A stretch of 64,000 nt of DNA, taken from Flavobacterium sp. PMTSA4. Lineage in GTDB: Bacteria; Bacteroidota; Bacteroidia; Flavobacteriales; Flavobacteriaceae. The notes under the pieces were generated by a model. It had not been told where the DNA came from. It made no database searches and was given only the letters and a program-made list of their open reading frames with translations. The DNA lies in contig NZ_CP134890.1 in assembly GCF_032098525.1 (NCBI RefSeq), positions 682,001 to 746,000 of the forward strand, given 5' to 3'. Below are positions 16,540 to 24,600 of this stretch, in pieces (the first letter of the stretch is position 1; the number at the start of each line of letters is the position of its first letter). The translations under genes were made by a program, and so were the position numbers.

Positions 16540-17799
16540 ATGGTAAAAGATTTATTCGAAAGAATACAAAACAATAAAGGTCCATTAGGAAAATGGGCAT
16601 CTCAAGCCGAAGGTTATTATGTATTCCCAAAACTGGAAGGCGAACTTGGACCAAGAATGAAATTTCACGGAAAAGAAATCCTTAACTGGTCAATCAACGA
16701 TTATTTAGGCTTAGCCAATCATCCAGAAGTTAGACAAGTAGACACTGAAGCTGCGGCTCAATATGGTGCTGCTTACCCAATGGGTGCAAGAATGATGAGT
16801 GGTCATACTGACATTCACGAACAATTAGAAAGAGAATTAGCGGCTTTTGTTCAAAAAGAATCGGCTTATTTATTGAATTTTGGTTACCAAGGAATTATGT
16901 CAGCTATTGACGCTTTGGTTACTAAAAACGATATTATCGTATACGATGTTGATGCACATGCTTGTATCATTGATGGTGTACGTCTTCACATGGGTAAACG
17001 TTTTACCTACAAGCACAACGATTTAGAAAGCATGGAGAAAAACCTTCAACGTGCTACTAAAATGGCACAAGAAACTGGTGGTGGAATTCTTTTCATTACT
17101 GAAGGTGTTTTTGGAATGCGTGGTCAACAAGGAAAGTTGAAAGAAATTGTAGAAATGAAAAAGAAATACAATTTCCGTCTTTTGGTTGATGATGCACATG
17201 GTTTTGGAACATTAGGAAAAACTGGTGCTGGTGCTGGTGAAGAACAAGGTTGTCAAGATGGCATTGATGTTTACTTCTCTACGTTTGCTAAATCTATGGC
17301 AAGTATTGGTGCTTTTCTTGCTGCCGATAAAGACGTTATCGATTATTTGAAATACAATTTACGTTCTCAAATGTTTGCTAAATCGTTACCAATGATTCAA
17401 ACTGTTGGAGCATTGAAAAGATTACAATTATTGAGAGATAACCCAAGCTTGAAAGACAAACTTTGGGAAAATGTAAACGCTTTACAAAACGGATTAAAAG
17501 CCCACGGATTTAACATTGGTGATACCAACACATGTGTAACTCCAGTTTATCTTGAAGGTTCTATTCCTGAAGCAATGGTAATGGTGAATGACTTACGCGA
17601 AAACTATGGAATCTTTCTTTCTATAGTAGTATATCCAGTTATCCCGAAAGGAATCATCTTATTAAGAATGATACCAACCGCTTCTCATACGCTTCAAGAT
17701 ATCGAAGAAACGCTTACTGCTTTTGACGCTATTAGAGAAAAACTGGTAAACGGTACGTACAAAAAACTTGCCGATGCAAATGTTGAAAACGTTTCTTAA
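16540..17799 (+). CDS. alpha-oxoamine synthase, serine palmitoyltransferase-like
   Basis: A 419-aa PLP enzyme of fold type I in the alpha-oxoamine synthase family, which condenses an amino acid with an acyl-CoA or acyl-ACP. Key sites are 'NDYLGLANHPEV', 'GARMMSGHTDIHEQLE', the Asp/His of 'LLVDDAHGFGTLG' and the PLP lysine in 'STFAKSMASIGAF' (Lys ~251). The '(S/T)F-x-K-S-x-ASIG' context resembles serine palmitoyltransferase rather than KBL or BioF. In Bacteroidetes close relatives make sphingolipid or sulfonolipid bases (serine or cysteate plus acyl chain). Which substrate is used cannot be read here. The upstream frame extension is excluded because it contains the promoter. Confidence 0.8.
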   Translation: MVKDLFERIQNNKGPLGKWASQAEGYYVFPKLEGELGPRMKFHGKEILNWSINDYLGLANHPEVRQVDTEAAAQYGAAYPMGARMMSGHTDIHEQLERELAAFVQKESAYLLNFGYQGIMSAIDALVTKNDIIVYDVDAHACIIDGVRLHMGKRFTYKHNDLESMEKNLQRATKMAQETGGGILFITEGVFGMRGQQGKLKEIVEMKKKYNFRLLVDDAHGFGTLGKTGAGAGEEQGCQDGIDVYFSTFAKSMASIGAFLAADKDVIDYLKYNLRSQMFAKSLPMIQTVGALKRLQLLRDNPSLKDKLWENVNALQNGLKAHGFNIGDTNTCVTPVYLEGSIPEAMVMVNDLRENYGIFLSIVVYPVIPKGIILLRMIPTASHTLQDIEETLTAFDAIREKLVNGTYKKLADANVENVS

Positions 17800-17817
17800 T
17801 CATTAGATAAAATAAAT

Positions 17818-17850
17818 AAAAAAGAGGTTGAATAATTCAACCTCTTTTTT
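17818..17850. terminator. bidirectional terminator
   Basis: Stem AAAAAAGAGGTTGAA/TTCAACCTCTTTTTT (17818-17832 with 17836-17850) with long A and T tracts, between two convergent genes. Confidence 0.8.
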
Positions 17851-17871
17851 TTATCTAACATAAAACCTAAT

Positions 17872-18387
17872 TTATTTGCCTAATTCTATTCTTTGAATAT
17901 TGCTATCGTCAATTTTGAATTCTTTTATTGTTTTCTTGTAATCAGAGAAATCAAATTGTTGTGCAGATTTATTTCCAAAGAAACCAGGAACTACTACTAC
18001 TCTTAATATTTGATTTAATCTTATGTTCGATGGCAAACCTGCTAAATCAAAACCTTCAAGATTAACTTCTGCATCAAAACGCGTAAAATCGTTTACAAAT
18101 CTGTAGTCTAAAGTTCCATCGTCAAAATAGCGACTCTCTGGTAATAACTTCCAAACATCATCTCCTTGAAATACTCCTGATAATCTATAAACTAAAACCA
18201 TATCAGAAGCATAAATTGTATGAGGAAAGTTCAACACTACGCTATATGAATTAGGTTGGAAGTTTACTCCTGTATATTCCCAAACTTCGCTGATAGTATC
18301 GTTATCAGGTCCGGTGTCTTCATTAACTGTACAACTATTTAGTGTTATCATCCCGATAAAAGCTAAAACTAACGTAAATTTTTTCAT
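17872..18387 (-). CDS. hypothetical lipoprotein
   Basis: A 171-aa protein with signal peptide and lipobox 'TLNSC' (Cys ~19), followed by an acidic linker. The ~135-residue mature domain alternates hydrophobic and polar residues ('SYSVVLNFPHTIYASDMVLV', 'LRVVVVPGFFG'), suggesting a beta-rich fold. Similar conserved lipoproteins occur singly in Flavobacteriaceae genomes, with no function known to me. It is monocistronic with its own promoter and terminator. Confidence 0.75.
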   Translation of the reverse strand: MKKFTLVLAFIGMITLNSCTVNEDTGPDNDTISEVWEYTGVNFQPNSYSVVLNFPHTIYASDMVLVYRLSGVFQGDDVWKLLPESRYFDDGTLDYRFVNDFTRFDAEVNLEGFDLAGLPSNIRLNQILRVVVVPGFFGNKSAQQFDFSDYKKTIKEFKIDDSNIQRIELGK

Positions 18388-18418
18388 GGTGTGTATTTTT
18401 TAAATGATTAATGATGTT

Positions 18419-18426
18419 CAAAGATA
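18419..18426 (-). promoter_or_regulatory. -7 promoter element of the lipoprotein gene
   Basis: TATCTTTG on the minus strand, 31 bp before the start. A TTTG lies 14 bp further upstream, nearer than the usual -33 spacing. Confidence 0.6.
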
Positions 18427-18480
18427 TCCAATTGTTGTGCCAAACTTTTTTAGGAAGCTAATTTAACTTATTTTTAACCC

Positions 18481-18633
18481 ATGGGAAGAAATAATCCAAA
18501 AAATATTAAAGCGCATAACGACAAGCTACACAAGGCACAAGACAAAGAAAAAGCTAAAAAAGCTGCTCGTGCCGAAAAGCTAAAAGAAATTGCAAAAAAA
18601 TTTAATGAGGATAAAAATAACACTTCATCTTGA
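18481..18633 (+). CDS. small highly charged protein, 50 aa
   Basis: A short gene that starts MGRNNPKNIKAHNDKLHKAQ and continues as a Lys/Ala/Glu-rich amphipathic helix ending 'KFNEDKNNTSS'. About a third of residues are Lys or Arg, so the protein is basic, probably a single long helix and cytosolic. Support is the clean frame with strong amino-acid bias and its own intergenic space. A near-consensus -7 element (TTATTTTTA) stands just before it. Family and function are not recognised; RNA or ribosome binding is a guess. Confidence 0.55.
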   Translation: MGRNNPKNIKAHNDKLHKAQDKEKAKKAARAEKLKEIAKKFNEDKNNTSS

Positions 18634-18756
18634 TTAATTATTTTTCTTTTTCTGCTCATTATTAGTGGCAATCTGATAAACATTTTCTATAAAAATGTAA
18701 AACCAGCACTTACACTCTTTTATAATTTTATCGAAATTTTTTAAAAATTAAAGATT

Positions 18757-18978
18757 ATGAAAGCACCTGCAATAGTGGGAAGTATTTTAACCCTTGTTGC
18801 CTTAGTTTTGGGCGTTCTTGGAATCACTACCATATCAAGCAGTACTACTGAAGTAAACGTATTAGGACTTGAATTAAAAGCATCTGATTTATCTGAAAAG
18901 CAAAAAGGATATATGTATCTTGGTAGTGCTGTACTATTACTAGCTGGTGGTTTGTATTCTTTGAAGAGTAAATCGTGA
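18757..18978 (+). CDS. small membrane protein with two helices
   Basis: A 73-aa protein with hydrophobic helices at ~5-27 and ~52-67 and a short polar loop between that contains 'LKASDLSEKQKG'. The general layout is like small DUF3185-type inner-membrane proteins, but I cannot confirm membership. The stop is followed by an inverted repeat GATGCAT/ATGCATC without a T-tract. Function is unknown. Confidence 0.65.
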   Translation: MKAPAIVGSILTLVALVLGVLGITTISSSTTEVNVLGLELKASDLSEKQKGYMYLGSAVLLLAGGLYSLKSKS

Positions 18979-19144
18979 AGGATGCATATTACTCATAAAT
19001 GCATCTGAGATTGAGGATAATTCTTTGTTCTCTTTTATTACATTTTGATTGACTTACTTAGTGTTTTGTTGCTTATAAATCTATAGGCTGTGTATTCTTG
19101 TTGTTTAAACTAACCTTATCTTGTACTAAAAAGAAATCTTTCAA

Positions 19145-19332
19145 TTTCGTTCATGCGTGCTTCAATTTCGCTCATGTTTCTTCCCATTTCGTTCATGTGT
19201 GCTCCCATTTCGCTCATGCGCGCTCAAGTTTCGTTCATGCGAGTTCCTGTTTCGGACGTGCGCGTTCAAATTTCGCTTCCGTCAGTACGTTTCGCGAGTT
19301 CGTCAGTACAGTTTTCGCTCATGTACATTTCA
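19145..19332. repeat. second 21-bp tandem array, nine units
   Basis: Units begin TTTCG and follow TTTCG(C/T)TCATGCGCGCTC(C/A)(C/A)(A/G) at 19145, 19166, 19187, 19208, 19229, 19250, 19271, 19290 and about 19312. Most are exactly 21 bp; units seven and eight are 19 and 22 bp and diverged. The core TCATGCGCGC is much richer in GC than its surroundings. The sequence is unrelated to the array at 7574-7925 although the period is the same. Confidence 0.9.
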
Positions 19333-19379
19333 TTTCAGGCTTGTAAGCTGCTGTTATTTTTCTGTTATTATTGAAATTA

Positions 19380-19397
19380 GGGGGAAATCCCCCTTTT
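19380..19397 (+). terminator. short GC hairpin with T-tail
   Basis: GGGGG-AAAT-CCCCC followed by TTTT. It may end transcripts that enter from the array, insulating the small gene behind it. Confidence 0.45.
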
Positions 19398-19416
19398 ATG
19401 GTGAAAAGAAATAAGT

Positions 19417-19424
19417 TACTTTTG
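19417..19424 (+). promoter_or_regulatory. -7 promoter element of the Cys-rich small gene
   Basis: TACTTTTG, 24 bp before the ATG at 19449. Confidence 0.6.
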
Positions 19425-19448
19425 AATAATTAACCTAATTGTAAAATT

Positions 19449-19598
19449 ATGTGTGACAATAAACCTGCTTTTGCTGTTAAAATAGGGAATAAAAAAATTT
19501 ATCTCTGTGGGAAATGCATCATTGAGCATGATGATGTTATAGTTGAAAAAAAGAGACCATCTATTGGTAAAAAGTGTGAATGCAAACTTTGCAAATAA
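19449..19598 (+). CDS. Cys-rich small protein, 49 aa, probably metal-binding
   Basis: The frame reads MCDNKPAFAVKIGNKKIY, then 'LCGKCI' in the middle and 'KKCECKLCK' at the end. Six cysteines are arranged as C2, a C-x-x-C pair and a C-x-C-x-x-C group, which suggests a zinc or other metal site. There is no signal peptide. The gene has its own consensus promoter and a strong terminator, so it is a free-standing unit. The family is not recognised. It is too short to be picked up by many gene callers. Confidence 0.65.
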   Translation: MCDNKPAFAVKIGNKKIYLCGKCIIEHDDVIVEKKRPSIGKKCECKLCK

Positions 19599-19615
19599 TA
19601 TTGATAGTAAAAAAC

Positions 19616-19645
19616 AAAAACCTCACATCGCTGTGAGGTTTTTTT
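19616..19645 (+). terminator. terminator of the Cys-rich gene
   Basis: CCTCACA-TCGC-TGTGAGG stem followed by seven Ts and preceded by As. The same hairpin is found at 21631-21660. Confidence 0.85.
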
Positions 19646-19723
19646 ATTTAAATGAGGAAAGCCGTAAAATAATTTGAAATTAATTTATTGCTTTATCAAA
19701 GTAAGAAATGACTATAATTTATT

Positions 19724-19731
19724 TACATTTG
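19724..19731 (+). promoter_or_regulatory. -7 promoter element of the MuiA-like gene
   Basis: TACATTTG lies downstream of the first in-frame ATG (19708), which supports the start at 19756. Confidence 0.6.
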
Positions 19732-19755
19732 ATAAAATTCAAACAAAATAAATTT

Positions 19756-21618
19756 ATGAGAGTATTTATTTTACTGTTACTGAGTTCGGTTAGTTTTTTT
19801 GCAACCGATATTAAAACAAAAGCCAAAGTAAAAGAAGTTACGGTTTATACTTCGGGAGCACAGATTAGTTCGGAAGTTGGGACTACTATTCCTAAAGGTG
19901 CTTCAGTGGTTCGAATAACTGATGTTTCGCCGTTTATTATAGAAAATACTATTCAGATTAATGGTTTGAAAGAGGTTTCTATTTTATCTATTGGGTTTGA
20001 AGTAGCAGCCTATCCTAAAAAGGTACTTTCGGAGAAGATAAAAAGTTTGGAAACTGAAATTGCTTCAAGACAAAGAGAAATTGCTTTGCTTCAAAATACT
20101 ATCAGAGGACTGGAAGAAGAAAAGTCTATCCTTAGTTTGAATAAAAATTTAGGAAGCACGCAACAAGCGGCTACTTTAGAAAAAATTCTTTTGCACTCGA
20201 AACACTACCGAGAGCGTCTTCCTGTTTTGGAAATGGAAGTTTATGATACAAACAAAAAAATTGCAGGATTGAATGAAGAGTTGCGATTGAAACAACTGGA
20301 GTATCAAAAAACTCTTGGCGATGCCAATGAAAACAAAGGAGAAATCATTTTGAAATTTGACAATCCCAATGAAGCGGTTTCATTAAATTTAGGATTAAAA
20401 TATTTGGTTACTGGTGCTGGCTGGGTTCCTTCGTATGAAATTAAAGCTAAAAACAGTAAAGATGGTTTGGACTTTTCATATAAGGCGCAAGTATATCAAA
20501 CCACGGGTGAAGACTGGAACGATGTTAAACTTACGCTATCTACCGGTAATCCAACGTATAATAATGACAAACCAACTGTTGAACCTCATTATTTGAACTT
20601 TATTAATCCATATAGCTACAACGGTTCAAGCGCTTATGACAAGAAAACTAACTTTGTTTATAACCCTATGGTGAAAACTGTAACAGGTGTTGTTACGGAT
20701 AAAATGGGACCACTACCAGGAGTTAATGTTATGATTAAAGGAACCAACGTTGGCACACAAACTGATTTTGATGGCCGCTATACTATTAAAATAGAAAAAG
20801 GTCAAGAATTGGTATATTCTTTTGTTGGAATGGAGAACTTGTCGTTACCTATCTATAGTAATACAATGAATGTATCGCTTAAAGAGAGCTCAACATCTTT
20901 ACAAGAAGTTGTAGTTGTTGGTTATGCTACAAAATCAAAAAGGGTTGATGATAGTTCGATTGAAGCTGATGAAGAAGTTTTAACGGGTACTGGAGATGAA
21001 AAGGAGATTATTATGAACACGGTTACTTTTAAAATTAAGAAGTCCTACTCTATTCCGTCGTTGGATACGCCATCTATTATAGAGATTGATAATTTTTCGA
21101 TGCCGGCTGAGTTTGAATATTATACTGCGCCGCTGTTGAGCGAAAGCGTGTATCTGACTGCTAAAGTAAAAGACTGGAACAAATATGATTTACTGCCGGG
21201 TGATGCGAGTATCTATACGGAAGGTAGTTATGCTGGAACTACGTTTTTAAATCCATATCAAACTGAAGAAGAGCTTGTAATTTCTATGGGAATGGACAGT
21301 AATTTGATTGTTGAAAGAAAACAAGTGAACAACTTGAAAGCAAAATCATTATTAGGTGGAACCCGAATTGTTGACCGTAATTATGAAATCACGCTGCGCA
21401 ACAATAAGCCGATTGAGGTTACTGTGAAAGTATATGACCGTATTCCTGTGAGCCAAAATAAAGAAATTAAAGTAGAGAAAACGACTGTAGACAATGCGGA
21501 CTTTGACGAAAAAACCGGAATCCTGTTTTGGCAACTTACACTGCCAAGCAAACAGTTGGTTAAAAAACAATTGGGCTATCAAGTGAAATATCCTAAGAGT
21601 AAGAGAGTGAATCTTTAA
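19756..21618 (+). CDS. MuiA/DUF4139 family protein with inserted carboxypeptidase-regulatory domain
   Basis: An exported protein of 620 aa (start at 19756 gives the signal peptide MRVFILLLLSSVSFFA). The N-terminal DUF4140-type part has the typical 'VKEVTVYTSGAQISSEVG' and is followed by coiled coils (~80-185). The DUF4139 beta domain begins near 'LKYLVTGAGWVPSYEIKAK' and 'TTGEDWNDVKLTLSTGNP' and resumes at 'KKSYSIPSLDTPSIIEI' through the end. Between the two halves (~310-415) sits a CarboxypepD_reg domain ('VTGVVTDKMGPLPGVNV', 'TDFDGRYTIKI') plus a 'SLQEVVVVGYATKSKR' segment like the start of a SusC-type receptor. The family is linked by name to mucoidy inhibition; the biochemical role is unknown. 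Confidence 0.85.
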   Translation: MRVFILLLLSSVSFFATDIKTKAKVKEVTVYTSGAQISSEVGTTIPKGASVVRITDVSPFIIENTIQINGLKEVSILSIGFEVAAYPKKVLSEKIKSLETEIASRQREIALLQNTIRGLEEEKSILSLNKNLGSTQQAATLEKILLHSKHYRERLPVLEMEVYDTNKKIAGLNEELRLKQLEYQKTLGDANENKGEIILKFDNPNEAVSLNLGLKYLVTGAGWVPSYEIKAKNSKDGLDFSYKAQVYQTTGEDWNDVKLTLSTGNPTYNNDKPTVEPHYLNFINPYSYNGSSAYDKKTNFVYNPMVKTVTGVVTDKMGPLPGVNVMIKGTNVGTQTDFDGRYTIKIEKGQELVYSFVGMENLSLPIYSNTMNVSLKESSTSLQEVVVVGYATKSKRVDDSSIEADEEVLTGTGDEKEIIMNTVTFKIKKSYSIPSLDTPSIIEIDNFSMPAEFEYYTAPLLSESVYLTAKVKDWNKYDLLPGDASIYTEGSYAGTTFLNPYQTEEELVISMGMDSNLIVERKQVNNLKAKSLLGGTRIVDRNYEITLRNNKPIEVTVKVYDRIPVSQNKEIKVEKTTVDNADFDEKTGILFWQLTLPSKQLVKKQLGYQVKYPKSKRVNL

Positions 21619-21630
21619 ATATATTGGAAT

Positions 21631-21660
21631 AAAAAACCTCACATCGCTGTGAGGTTTTTT
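21631..21660 (+). terminator. terminator of the MuiA-like gene
   Basis: Hairpin with CCTCACA-TCGC-TGTGAGG and a T-tract, identical to 19616-19645. It may also act for icmF on the other strand. Confidence 0.85.
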
Positions 21661-21679
21661 TATTATCTAGTATAACTTA

Positions 21680-24600
21680 TTACATATTTCTTCTATACTG
21701 TCCGCCTACTTCAAACAAGCCCGAAGTGATTTGTCCGAGTGAACAGTATTTGGTAGCTTCCATTAATTTTTCAAAGATGTTTTGGTTTTTGATGGCAGCT
21801 TCCTGTATGATGGCAATGTGCTCGTCTTCTTTGCTGGCGTTGGCTTTGTGAAGGTTGTGTAGCGTTTGTATCTGGAATTGTTTTTCTTCTTCGGTAGCAC
21901 GGATTACCTCAGCTGGTAAGACTGTTGGCGAACCTTTAGAACTCAAGAAAGTATTTACCCCAATAATAGGAAACTCGCCGGTGTGTTTTAGCATTTCGTA
22001 GTACATACTTTCTTCCTGTATCTGGTTGCGTTGGTACATGGTTTCCATAGCACCCAGCACGCCGCCACGTTCGGTAATTCTATCAAACTCTCTCAATACG
22101 GCTTCTTCTACCAAGTCGGTTAGTTCTTCAATGATGAACGAACCTTGTATTGGGTTTTCGTTTTTAGCCAATCCTAACTCTTTGTTGATAATCAACTGGA
22201 TTGCCATAGCACGACGCACTGACTCTTCGGTTGGCGTAGTAATCGCTTCATCGTAGGCATTCGTATGCAGCGAATTACAGTTATCATAAATGGCATACAA
22301 CGCCTGTAGCGTGGTACGAATATCGTTGAAGTCAATTTCCTGTGCGTGTAGCGAACGACCAGAGGTTTGGATGTGGTATTTCAACATTTGTGCTCTTTCG
22401 TTGGCTCCGTATTTGTTTTTCATGGCTTTTGCCCAAATTTTACGTGCCACACGACCAATCACGGCATACTCTGGGTCGATTCCGTTTGAGAAGAAGAACG
22501 ACAAATTAGGTCCGAACTCGTTGATGTTCATGCCACGGCTCAAGTAGTATTCTACATAAGTAAATCCGTTAGCCAAGGTGAACGCCAATTGGGTAATTGG
22601 GTTGGCTCCTGCTTCGGCAATATGATAGCCCGAAATAGAAACCGAGTAGAAATTACGAACGTTCTTTTGGATGAAATATTCCTGAACGTCACCCATTAAT
22701 CGCAAAGCAAATTCGGTAGAGAATATACAAGTGTTTTGTGCCTGGTCTTCTTTTAAGATATCGGCTTGCACGGTTCCGCGCACTTGCGAAAGGGTTTTTA
22801 CTTTAATATCGTTATAAATATCTTGTGGCAATACTTGGTCGCCCGTAACACCCAAAAGCATCAACCCTAGCCCATTGTTACCTTGTGGCAAGTCGCCATT
22901 GTATTTTGGACGAGGCACGCCTTTTTTCTTGTAGATTTCGTTGATTTTCTCCTCTACTTCTACCTGAAGGTTGTTCTCGGTGATGTATTTTTCGCAGTTT
23001 TGGTCGATAGCCGCATTCAGGAAGAATCCTAACAACATCGGCGCAGGACCATTAATGGTCATGGAAACCGACGTCATTGGATGCGACAAATCGAAACCAG
23101 AATACAGTTTCTTAGCATCATCCAAACAACAAATTGAAACACCGGCATTACCGATTTTTCCATAAATATCCGGACGTAAATCAGGATCGTTACCGTATAA
23201 CGTTACACTATCAAAAGCGGTAGAAAGCCTTTTTGCAGGCATACCTAACGACACATAGTGGAAACGACGGTTGGTTCTTTCTGGTCCGCCTTCGCCGGCA
23301 AACATACGTGTTGGGTCTTCGCCTTCACGCTTGAACGGATACAAACCAGCCGCAAAAGGAAACTCACCTGGAACGTTTTCCTGTAAGTTCCATTTCAAGA
23401 TATCGCCCCAAGCCTGGTATTTTGGTAACGCTACTTTTGGGATTTGTGTATGCGATAAACTTTCGGTATGGGTTTGAATTTTGATTTCTTTGTCACGCAC
23501 TTTGAAGCTATAGACTGGGTTTTTGTATTTGGCTACTTTATCGCTCCAATTCAAAATTACTTCCCAGTTGTAGGCATCCAAGTCCATTTTTATTTTGTCG
23601 AATTGTTGTACTAACAATTCCAAGAATACTTTGTTGTCTTCGTTGCGGTTTAAACTATCTTCAACTATACCCGCTTTGTCTAGCTGTGGTGCTTTTCTGT
23701 TAACCGATTCAATGGTTTTGTAGATTCCGTATAACTTTTGCGCTACTTCTACCTGCGTTAACACCACTTCATCATAATGGCGGTTGTTTTCGGCAATCTC
23801 TGATAAATATCGGGTTCTGTGTGGTGGAATGACGAAAATCTTCTCGCTCATCTCACGGGTGATTTCAAACGTAGATTTTAAATCGGCATTGGTTTTCTCT
23901 ACCACTTTATCCATGATGCGTTTGTATAACGTATTCATCCCTGGGTCGTTGAATTGAGAAGCAATGGTTCCGATTACCGGCATTTCATCTGGGTTTACAT
24001 CCCACAGATTGTGATTGCGTTGGTATTGTTTTTTTACATCGCGAATGGCATCCAAAGCACCGCGTTTGTCGAATTTGTTAATCGCTACCAAATCGGCAAA
24101 GTCTAACATATCTATTTTTTCTAATTGGGTAGCAGCACCAAACTCTGGTGTCATTACGTATAACGAAACGTCTGAATGTTCTAAAATTTCGGTATCGCTT
24201 TGCCCAATTCCCGAAGTTTCTAATATAATGATGTCGTATCTAGCGGCTTTCAATACCTGAATGGCTTCGGCAACGTATTTAGACAATGCCAAATTAGATT
24301 GACGCGTAGCCAGCGAACGCATATACACTCTAGGATTATTAATAGCGTTCATACGGATTCTATCGCCTAATAATGCACCACCTGTTTTACGCTTTGATGG
24401 GTCAACCGAAATTAAACCGATGGTTTTTTCTGGGAAATCAATTAGAAAACGACGTACTAATTCGTCTACCAAAGACGATTTACCAGCACCACCTGTTCCG
24501 GTAATTCCCAAAACTGGAATGTTGGTTTTTTCATTTTTCTTATGAATAGCCTCTAATGTTTCTTTGGCTACTTCCGGGAAATTCTCTGCTGAAGAAATAA

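Larger units (their letters stand above)
18979..19448. other. 470-bp gene-free stretch with the second 21-bp array
   Basis: It contains a tandem array at 19145-19332, a GC hairpin at 19380-19397 and the promoter of the Cys-rich gene. The first ~165 bp show no recognisable element. Overlapping open frames through the array in all three forward frames are a by-product of its 21-bp period. Confidence 0.6.

Noticed and set aside
19098..19414. Three overlapping forward open frames in the 19.1-19.4 kb array.
   Set aside because: All three frames are open over the same bases because the unit length is divisible by three; no start context or domain supports any of them.
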